Shown: one piece after another, positions 7,313 through 16,200 of the stretch
Position numbering within the stretch: position 1 is the stretch's first letter
Layout: every line of letters begins with the position of its first letter
NCBI RefSeq assembly: GCF_022899355.1
Contig: NZ_JALJCK010000028.1
Span: forward strand, 1 to 34,994
Length of the DNA: 34,994 nucleotides
Source of the DNA: Shinella yambaruensis
GTDB lineage: Bacteria; Pseudomonadota; Alphaproteobacteria; Rhizobiales; Rhizobiaceae
Direction of reading: 5' to 3'
The notes under the pieces: model-generated
The model's input: the letters and a program-made list of their open reading frames with translations, nothing else
The model's database searches: none
Told to the model about the DNA's origin: nothing
Translations under genes and position numbers: made by a program

Positions 7313-9070
7313 GTGTCTTTGTTTCAGGTTTATGCAAGAGCCCTCAGCTATCTTGGGGTCTACAAGCTCCGTGTCGGCTCGGTGGTCGTCGCCAACATCG
7401 TGCTCGCGGTGATCACCATTGCCGAGCCGGTTCTGTTCGGCCGCATCATCGATGCCATTTCCACCAAGGGCGACGTGACGCCCATGCTGCTCCTGTGGGC
7501 GGGCTTCGGCCTGTTCAACACGATCGCCTTCGTTCTGGTCGCGCGCGAGGCCGACCGGCTGGCACATGGCCGGCGGGCGAGCCTGCTGACGGAAGCCTTC
7601 GGCCGCATCATCTCCATGCCGCTCGCCTGGCATAGCCAGCGCGGCACCTCCAATGCGCTGCACACGCTGCTGCGTGCCTGCGAGACGCTGTTCGGCCTGT
7701 GGCTCGAATTCATGCGCACGCACCTTGCCACCGCCGTCGCGCTCGTCCTGCTCATCCCCACCGCGTTTGCGATGGACTATCGCCTTTCGCTGGTGCTGGT
7801 GGTGCTCGGCGTCGCCTATGTCATCATCGGCAAGGTGGTGATGAACCGCACGCGCGAAGGCCAGGCCTCTGTCGAAAACCACTACCACACCGTCTTCTCC
7901 CATGTGTCGGACTCGATCAGCAACGTCTCGGTCGTGCACAGCTACAACCGCATCGAAGCCGAAACGCGGGAGCTGAAACGCTTTGCCGAGCGGCTGATCA
8001 ATGCACAGTATCCGGTGCTCGACTGGTGGGCATTGGCGAGCGCGCTGAACCGCATCGCCTCGACGATCTCGATGATGACCATCCTCGTCATCGGCACGGT
8101 GCTGGTGCAGCGGGGCGAGATCAAGGTGGGCGACGTCATCGCCTTCATCGGCTTCGCCGGCCTCCTCATCGGGCGCCTCGACCAGATGAAGGCCTTCGCC
8201 ACGCAGATCTTCGAGGCCCGCGCCAAGCTGGAGGACTTCTTCACGCTGGAAGACGCCGTCAAGGACCGCGAGGAGCCGACCGGCGCCGGTGATCTCGGCG
8301 AGGTCAAGGGCAAGGTCGAATACCGCAATGTCAGCTTCGACTTCGCCAATGCCACCCAGGGCGTCAGCGACGTCTCCTTCACGGTGGAGGCCGGCCAGAC
8401 CGTTGCCATCGTCGGCCCGACGGGCGCCGGCAAGACGACGCTCGTCAACCTGCTGCAGCGCGTCTACGAGCCGAAGTCGGGCCAGATCCTCATCGACGGC
8501 GTCGACATCTCCACGGTGACGCGCAAGTCGCTGCGCCGCTCGATCGCCACCGTCTTCCAGGATGCGGGCCTGCTCAACCGCTCGATCTCCGACAATATCC
8601 GCCTTGGCCGCGAAGGCGCGACGCAGGCGGAAATCGAGGCGGCGGCCGAGGCGGCCGCGGCGGGCGACTTCATCGCCTCGCGCCAGGGCGGCTACGAGAC
8701 CCATGTCGGCGAGCGCGGCAACCGCCTGTCGGGCGGCGAGCGCCAGCGCATCGCGATTGCCCGCGCGATCCTGAAGAACGCGCCAATCCTCGTGCTCGAC
8801 GAGGCGACCAGCGCGCTCGACGTGGAGACGGAGGCACGCGTGAAGGCGGCGATCGACCAGCTGCGCCGCAACCGCACGACCTTCATCATCGCACACCGCC
8901 TCTCGACGGTCCGCGAGGCCGACCTCGTCGTCTTCATGGATCACGGCAGGATCGCCGAAATGGGCACGTTCAACGATCTCAGCCAGAGCAACGGCCGCTT
9001 CGCCGCCCTGCTGCGCGCCAGCGGCATCCTGACCGACGACGACGTGCGCAAGAGCCACACCGCCGCCTGA
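7313..9070 (+). CDS. ndvA: Cyclic beta-1,2-glucan ABC exporter
   Basis: Encodes 585 residues and closely follows the rhizobial NdvA / Agrobacterium ChvA / Brucella Cgt sequence as I remember it. An N-terminal membrane domain of about six helices contains ITIAEPVLFGRIIDAIS, ADRLAHGRRASLLTEAFGRI and DWWALASALNRIASTIS. It is fused to an ATPase domain with Walker A GPTGAGKTT (from residue 368), the signature LSGGERQRIAIARAIL, Walker B ILVLDEATSALD and the switch histidine in FIIAHRLSTV. As a homodimer in the inner membrane it moves cyclic glucan to the periplasm. The start is GTG (7313), giving MSLFQVY, with GGAAAGG about 10 bases upstream. It is convergent with opgC/ndvB: the product of ndvB is its substrate. 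The stop is only 9 bases from the opgC stop. Confidence 0.97.
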   Translation: MSLFQVYARALSYLGVYKLRVGSVVVANIVLAVITIAEPVLFGRIIDAISTKGDVTPMLLLWAGFGLFNTIAFVLVAREADRLAHGRRASLLTEAFGRIISMPLAWHSQRGTSNALHTLLRACETLFGLWLEFMRTHLATAVALVLLIPTAFAMDYRLSLVLVVLGVAYVIIGKVVMNRTREGQASVENHYHTVFSHVSDSISNVSVVHSYNRIEAETRELKRFAERLINAQYPVLDWWALASALNRIASTISMMTILVIGTVLVQRGEIKVGDVIAFIGFAGLLIGRLDQMKAFATQIFEARAKLEDFFTLEDAVKDREEPTGAGDLGEVKGKVEYRNVSFDFANATQGVSDVSFTVEAGQTVAIVGPTGAGKTTLVNLLQRVYEPKSGQILIDGVDISTVTRKSLRRSIATVFQDAGLLNRSISDNIRLGREGATQAEIEAAAEAAAAGDFIASRQGGYETHVGERGNRLSGGERQRIAIARAILKNAPILVLDEATSALDVETEARVKAAIDQLRRNRTTFIIAHRLSTVREADLVVFMDHGRIAEMGTFNDLSQSNGRFAALLRASGILTDDDVRKSHTAA

Positions 9071-9079
9071 GCACCGTCG

Positions 9080-10249
9080 TCACTGCTTCGGCGTATCGCT
9101 TTTGACCGGCAGGGCCTGAAGGCCCTGCCGTTTTGCGTTCTGGGCGATCACGGCGGCCTGCCAGTCGAGGTAACGCGCATAGGCGACGTGCAGCGTGATG
9201 CCGAGAAGCGCATAGAGCGTGCCGAGGACCGGGTTCTTGCCCGTCACGAACATCATCACCTGCCCCGCCATGGCGAGGATCGTGCCGAAGATGAAGACGG
9301 CCAGCGAATGCCGCCCGATCGCGACCAGCGGATGGGAGAGCGGCAGGGCGGCCCAGCTGGAGAGAACCGGGATCGTCGCCAACAGATAGGCCCCTGCCAG
9401 CACATGGAGAAGACGGGTCGTCGAGAGGAACGTCTTGTCGAAGCCGGTCAGCACCGCCGGCAGGCCGTAGGAGAGGTCGATGTTCCACCAGGAGAACACG
9501 ACCCAGGCCAGCGAGACGGCGAGGTAGGCAGCCGATAGCACCATCAGGATCGGATGACGGGGAATCCCCTTCCTCCTGGCACGCAGCACGCCGACCATGC
9601 CGATGACGAAGAGGAACTGCCAGGAGAGCGGATTGAGGAACCAGTAGCCGTCATCGAGGAAATTCGACGGCGCGATCCGCCAGAGGCCGGCACAGAGCCA
9701 GAGCGTACCGGAAACGGCGAGCAACAGCACGGCGCTGCGCTGGTAGAGCCAGAGGAAGCCCGGCAGCATCAGGAGCACCACGGCATACATGGACAGGATG
9801 TTGTTGTAGCCGAACTGGTGGCCGAGCAGCACCATGCTGACGACGCCCTGTTCCGTGCGGTCGACGACGGCACGCAGGTTGATTTCCGACAACAGGTCCG
9901 GCCGGCCGAACCACAGCGCCCCACCGGCGAAGATGGCGAAGGTGATGACGCTCGTCATGATATGGGCGACATAGAGCGTCAGCGCCCGGCGCAGGATACG
10001 CAGCGTCACCGCCAGACGCTCGCCGATGGCGAAGCGCGCGCCGTAGGCGAGGCCGACCGACATGCCCGAGATCAGCACGAAGGCCTCCGCCGAATCGGAG
10101 AAGCCGAAATTCTTGTGCGTCAGGTGCTCCAGATACTGGCCCGGAACGTGGTTGACGAAGATCGTCAGGAGGGCAAGCGCCCGGAAGACGTCGAGGCGCG
10201 TGTCGCGTTGCCGCGGCACGACGCCCGTCGGTCCATGTCTGTCTGTCAT
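9080..10249 (-). CDS. opgC: OpgC family membrane protein, probable glucan succinyl/acyltransferase
   Basis: Encodes about 389 residues with around ten membrane segments. The N-terminal block DTRLDVFRALALLTIFVNHVPGQ, then FGFSDSAEAFVLISGMSVGLAYG, is the hallmark of OpgC (PF10129), an acyltransferase-like family. Relatives succinylate periplasmic glucans (OpgC in Rhodobacter, Cgm in Brucella), giving them negative charge. Lying between ndvA and ndvB, its substrate is most likely the cyclic beta-1,2-glucan made by NdvB (inference from context). I chose ATG at 10249, preceded by an AGAG sequence; an in-frame GTG at 10264 adds five residues but has no ribosome binding site. It starts 25 bases after the ndvB stop on the same strand, with a strong hairpin between, and is probably co-transcribed with ndvB. 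Its last codons contain the ndvA terminator. Confidence 0.9.
   Translation of the reverse strand: MTDRHGPTGVVPRQRDTRLDVFRALALLTIFVNHVPGQYLEHLTHKNFGFSDSAEAFVLISGMSVGLAYGARFAIGERLAVTLRILRRALTLYVAHIMTSVITFAIFAGGALWFGRPDLLSEINLRAVVDRTEQGVVSMVLLGHQFGYNNILSMYAVVLLMLPGFLWLYQRSAVLLLAVSGTLWLCAGLWRIAPSNFLDDGYWFLNPLSWQFLFVIGMVGVLRARRKGIPRHPILMVLSAAYLAVSLAWVVFSWWNIDLSYGLPAVLTGFDKTFLSTTRLLHVLAGAYLLATIPVLSSWAALPLSHPLVAIGRHSLAVFIFGTILAMAGQVMMFVTGKNPVLGTLYALLGITLHVAYARYLDWQAAVIAQNAKRQGLQALPVKSDTPKQ
9107..9134 (+). terminator. ndvA terminator embedded in the opgC coding end
   Basis: A perfect 10-bp stem CGGCAGGGCC (9107-9116) and GGCCCTGCCG (9121-9130) with loop TGAA is followed by TTTT. It lies 37 bases beyond the ndvA stop. 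Because opgC ends at 9080, the hairpin is inside the last opgC codons. The minus-strand copy lacks a T run after the stem, so termination should be directional. Confidence 0.8.
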
Positions 10250-10251
10250 GG

Positions 10252-10282
10252 TGCTCTGATCCACTTGGCGTGGATCAGAGCA
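10252..10282. promoter_or_regulatory. Intercistronic hairpin spanning ndvB stop and opgC start
   Basis: A perfect 13-bp inverted repeat (TGCTCTGATCCAC and its complement) with a 5-base loop. On the minus-strand mRNA the ndvB stop codon lies in the left arm. The alternative GTG and the AGAG sequence just before the opgC ATG lie in the right arm. No T run follows, so it does not look like a terminator. It could hide the opgC ribosome site until ndvB translation melts it. Confidence 0.65.
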
Positions 10283-13200
10283 AATAGCCCTCGTTTGAAG
10301 ATTTGATGACAGAGCCGTTCACACTTGCCTGCCATCCCCCGTCGCCGGCGCGCTCGACGCGGATCGACAGTTTCCTGCCCTCAAGGTCGAGCGTCGCCTC
10401 GTAACCGTCCCACGCCGCCGGCAGCACCGGATTGACGAAGAGGCGATCCCCTTCCTTGCGGATGCCCAGGATGCCCTCCACCGCCGCGCGGTAGAGCCAA
10501 CCCGCCGAACCCGTATACCAGGTCCAGCCGCCGCGCCCCGTGCGCTCGCCCTCGCCATAGACATCGGCGGCGACGACATAGGGTTCGACGCGGTAAAGCT
10601 CGGCGGCTTCCGGCGTCAGCGCGTGGTTGACGGGGTTGAGGATGTTGAAGCAGGTCCAGGCGTCCTCCGCCCGGCCGAGGCGGGCAAGCGCCAGCACGAC
10701 CCAGGTCGAGGCATGGGTGTACTGGCCGCCATTCTCCCGCACGCCCGGCGGATAGGCCTTGATATAGCCCGGATCCTGCGGCGTCTCGACGAAGGGCGGG
10801 GTGAACAGGCGGATGACGCCGTTCTCCCGGTTGACCAGCTCGGCCATGACCGCGTCCATCGCCTGCCGCGAGCGCGCCGGATCGCCGACACCGGACAAGA
10901 CGCTCCAGCTCTGCGCGATCGAATCGATCCGGCATTCGGCATTCTCGGCCGAACCGAGCGGCGTGCCGTCGTCGAAATAGCCCCGGCGGTAATAGGCGCC
11001 GTCCCAGCCCGTCGTTTCCAGCACCACCTTGAGGCGGCCGAGATGTTCCTGCCACCGGTCCGCGCGCTGGTGATCGCCGCGCTCGCGGGCGACGGAGATG
11101 AAGCCGCCGAGCGTGCCGGCCAGGAACCAGCCGAGCCAGACGCTGGTGCCCCTGCCCGCCTCGCCGACGCGGTTCATGCCGTCGTTCCAGTCGCCGCCGA
11201 GAATGAGCGGCAGGCCGTTCTCCCCGGTGCGGCGGAGCGCAAGGTCGAGCGCGCGGGCGCAATGCTCGTAGAGCGGCGCTTCTTCCGCCGAGCGCTCCGG
11301 CGTGTAGAAGGCGTCGTGCTGGCCCTCGGCAAGCGGCGCGCCCTCGATGAAGGCCAGCGTCTCGTCGAGGATCGCCCGGTCGCCGGTGGTGCGGCAGTAA
11401 TATTCCACCGCATGGGCGAGCCACACCACGTCGTCGGAGATCATGGTGCGCACGCCCGCGCCGCTGTCGGGCAGCCACCAGTGCTGCACGTCGCCCTCGA
11501 CGAACTGGCGCGCGGCCGCATTGAGGATCTGGCGGCGGGCAAGGTCCGGCCGGTGCAGGACGAAGGCCAATGTGTCCTGCAGCTGGTCACGGAAACCGTA
11601 GGCGCCGCTTGCCTGGTAGAAGGCCGAGCGGGCCTGGATGCGGCAGCCGAGCGCCTGATAGGGCAGCCAGTCATTGACCATCCGGTCCAGCGCCGCATCC
11701 GGCGTCTTCACCTGCAGCGTGCCGGTGAAATCGCTCCAATAGGCGCGGACGGCGGCCATGACATCGTCGAAATCGGCCTCGCGGCTTTTTTCCGCGAGCG
11801 CCCGGGCACTTTCCGCATCGGCGGTATCGCCGAGCACGAAGAGAAGTTCGCGCTTCTCGCCCGGCTTCAGGACGATATCGACGGCCAGCGCCGCGCAGGG
11901 ATCGCCGATGCCTTCGGCGGAGCCGGACAGCGCCTGCCCCGTGGCGACGGCACCCGGCAGCACGATATCGCCGCCGCGGCCGATAAATTCGCGGCGCCTG
12001 GCGGTAAAGCCCGCCACCGGCGCATCGACGGCGAAGAAGCTGGTCCGGCCGGAAAAATCGAAGCTGTAGGGATTAGTCGCAAAGAGCGCACCGCTCTCCT
12101 CGTCATGGCTGGTCAAGACGAAAGGCGCGGTTTTCGCCGGGTTGTTGCCCAGCACCCATTCGACATAGCCGTAGACCGTCAGGCTGCGTTCCGTCTCGCC
12201 GGTATTCTTGAGGACGAGGCGGGAATATTTGACCGGATCCTCGGGATCGACCGTCTGCACGAGGTCGAGCTCGATACCGTCCTCCCAGCTGCGGAAGGCG
12301 GAATAGCCGAGGCCGTGCCACGTCTCGAACCGGACCGAATTCTTCCGCGACAGGGCGGCGAAGGGCGCCATGACCGTGCCGCGCTCCTTGTCCCTGACAT
12401 AGAAGGCTTCGCCCGGACGGTTGACGACGGGATCGTTGGTCCAGTGGGTGAGCTGGAAGTCGCGCGAATTGCGGCTCCAGGTATAGCTTGCGCCTTCCGC
12501 CGAGACGTGGAAGCCGAAATGCGGGTTGGCGATGACGTTGATCCACGGCTGAGGCGTCGCCTCGCCGCCGCGAAGCCGCACGGCATATTCCCGACGCTCC
12601 TCGTTGAAACCGCCGAAACCGTTCCAGAAGCTGAGGCCCTTGCCGTCGATCTCCACCGGCTCGCCGGCGGACGCCGGCAGTTTCGGCACGGGTGCCGGCG
12701 TCGTCTCGGCCTTCGCCTCCTCCTCGCCGCGGGGCGTCGCGAAGAGGGAGACCGTGCGGGCGATCTGGTCGGAGAGCGTGCCGTTGCGGGCGTGGAAGAC
12801 CGCGCGGGCCGTCGCCAGCAGCGCCTGCCAGGTGGTGACGTCCATCAGGTCGCGGCGCACCGTGAAGACATGCTGGCGCGCGCCGTCGGACTGGCTGCGG
12901 ATGCGCAGGTTCTCGCACATATGGTCGAGCGTGTGCTGCATGTCCTGCGCGTAGGAGGCGGCGCGCTCGTTGAGGATGACGAGATCGGCGATGACGCCGC
13001 GGTGGCGCAGGTAATCCTGTGCGCGCAGCGCCTCGCGGGCGACCTCCACGTCGATCTCGTCATTGATGCGCAGCACGAAGATCGGGAAATCGCCCGAGAT
13101 CGCCAGCGGCCAGAGCGCCGACTGGGCGGTGAGGCCGTTCACGATCGTGCCGGTATCCGCTCTGAGGTGCATGTCCGGATAGGTGAGGTAGCGGCCGAGC

Positions 13201-16200
13201 ATCTGGAAGCTCGCCGCCTCCTGCGAGGTGACGCCGACATGGCGCATATGCACCTGCGAGCGCGTCCAGGCATGGATCATCTCGTGGTTGAAGCTGTCCG
13301 GATGGCGGTAGCGGTCGATCGCCGCATCCACCTCCGCACGGCTCGGAGCGGCGATGGTCCAGAAGATGACCTTGACCTTCTTGCCCGCCGGCACGCGCAC
13401 GACGCGGCGCAATGCCATGACCGGATCGAGCGTGAAGCCGTCCGTGCCGGAAAGCTGCGCGCCCGGATCGAAGGCGGCGGCGGTCGCCAGCGAACGGCCG
13501 CGGCCGATGAAGCGGCGGCGGTCGGTCTCGATCTCGGTGCGGCGCGAGGGGCCGGCATTATCCACGATGAGGTGGGCGATGGACATGTCCGGTTCGTTCG
13601 GATTGCGCTTCTGGCGCTCGGCGCGGATGACGTCGCCGCGCTTGCCGATCTCCGTCTTGATGAACATCTTCGAGAACAGCGGATGGGCGTTGTCGGCATC
13701 GTCGGTCGAGATGACAGGCTCCATATAGGAGGTCACCTCGATGAAACGATCCTCCGGCCCGGTGTTGAGCAGCGTCAGGCGGCGGCCTTCGGCATCATGC
13801 TCGGTGGCGACGATGCACTCGACCTCGCTCGTCAGCGTGCCGACGGTCTTGATGAACTCCGCCTTGTCGTCGCCGAACTGGGTCTTCGTCACCTCGCCCT
13901 CGGCTCGTTTCGGCTCGGCGGTGGCGGACCACCACTCGCCCGTCGCGGTGTCGCGCAAGAAGAGGAAGGAACCCCAGCGATCCTCGGTCGGGTCGGGCTT
14001 CCAGCGGGTGACGGACTGGCCGTTCCAGCGCGAATAGCCGGCACCGGTCGCCGTCAGCATCACCGCATAGTGGCCGTTCGACAGGAAGACGGTCTCGCGC
14101 TCCTTGCTGAAGGGCTCCTTGATGATGCGGATTTCCGGGCGCAGCAGGTCGGCCTGCGTGCTGCCGACGGTCTCCGGCTCGCGCTTGGCGTTGATGACCG
14201 GAATGTCGCGCGGCGCCTTTTCCTGCAGCAGGAGTTCGGCCGCCTCGATGACGGGGTCCGCGTGGAAGCGCTCGCGCAGCGCGCCGTTGAAAACGACATT
14301 GGCGACGGCGGCGATCGACATGCCGTGATGGTGCGCCATGTAGTTGCGCACGACGGCGCAGGTCTTGCCCTCCGGCACGCGGGTCGGGGTAAAATCGACG
14401 GCATCGTGGAAGCCGTAGACGCCGAGCGCGCCGAGCTTCCTGAGGCGCTCGAGGTTTTCCAGCGCCGCCTTGGGCGCATATTGCGTCGCCAGAAGCGAGG
14501 CATAGGGCGCGATGACGGCATTCTGGCCGAGGCCGCGTTTCAGGCCGAGCGTCGGCACGCCGAAATTGGTGTACTGGTAGGTCAGCTCGTGGTCGCGGGC
14601 GTTGAAGGCCGCTTCGGAGATGCCCCAGGGGGTGCCGAGACGGCGGCCATGGTTCATCTGCTCGACGACGACGAGGTTGTTGGTCTGGTTCAGGATGCCG
14701 CCCTGGCGCTCCTGCATGACGAGCGGCGGCATCAGATATTCGAACATCGAGCCGGACCAGGAGACCAGCGCGCCGCGCGAGCCGACCGGCACGACCGGAC
14801 GGCCGAGCTTGTACCAGTGCTCGGTCGGAAGGTCGCCCTTGGCGATGGCGAAGAGGCTGGTGAGGCGCGCCTCGGAGGCGAGCAGGTCGTAGCAGGCCTC
14901 GTCGAGCTCGTTGGTCTCGACGCGGTAGCCGATCGACAGCAGCCGGCGTTCCGGGCGGAAGAGGAAGCCGAAATCCATCGAGAAGGCAATGTCGCGCGCG
15001 CGGTCGCGCAGCACGACGAGGCGCTCGCGCAGGCCCTCGATGCTGCCGAGGTCGAAGACGCTGTCGGCGATATGCGCTTCGCAGGTGGAGACCAGCGCGC
15101 CGGCCCACCGGGCGAGCTCGCCGCTCTCGGCGGACTTGATCTCGTGGTCGAGATTGACGATCAGCTTGTTGACGTCACGCGCCAGCACCGAGAGGTTGAT
15201 GACGCGGATGGAGGCGAATTCGTGCTCGCGCTTGACGGCGGCGAGCGCATTGTGGAAGCCGACGATGCGCTCCTCGATGAGGCGGCGCAGCGGGCGCACG
15301 GTCTTCCGGTCGTCCGGCAGGTCCTTCAGCGTTTCGGAGAGGATCGAGGCGACGTCACCGATGCCGTCGAGGCTGCCCTGGAGATGCGCCGAGGGGGCTT
15401 CGGCCCATTCGCGGCACATCGAGGAGACGGCGATGAGGTGGCCGGCGAGGTTGCCGCTGTCGACCGCCGAGACATAGCGCGGCCCCAGCGTTTCCAGCGT
15501 GTTGGTGCGATACCAGTTGTAGAGATGGCCGCGATATTTCGGCATGCCGTCGATGGTGGCGATCGTCTGTTCGAGGCGGCGCACCGTCTCCTCGAAGCTG
15601 ATCCAGCCGAAATCGCGGGCGGAGATGACCGAGAGCAGGTAGACGCCGATATTGGTCGGCGAGGTGCGCTCGGCGAGCACCGGCTGCGGCGTTTCCTGGA
15701 AATTGTCCGGCGGCAGGTAGTGCTGCTCGGCGGTGACGAACTCCTCGAAGTAGCGCCAGGTGCGCCGCGCGATCTTGCGCAGCTCGTTGGCGACGTAGTC
15801 GGAGACGACGAGCTGGTCCTCGGTCTCGGCCGTCTGGCTGACATACCAGGCGATCATCGGCGAGAGCGCCCAGACGAGCGCGAAGGGAATGCCGATGAAG
15901 GGAAGGCCGGTGTCGGAAACCATGGCGAGCGCCACGGACAAGGCCGCGAGCGCCGGGGCCTGCCACATCGACTTGTAGTGGGCGAGGATGCCGCCGCGCG
16001 CCGCGCTGTCGGCCTGCGCGGCCGTGCGCCATTCCAGCATCAGCTTGCGGCTGACGAGGGTGCGGTAGAGCGAACGCACGATGGCGTCGGCCATCAGCGC
16101 GGCCGAATGGGCGATGAAGGCGATGCGCAGCGCCACCTGCGCGTTCGCCGCACGGATATCGGAGATCACGCGATGCACATGGGCCCGGGCGACGATATCG

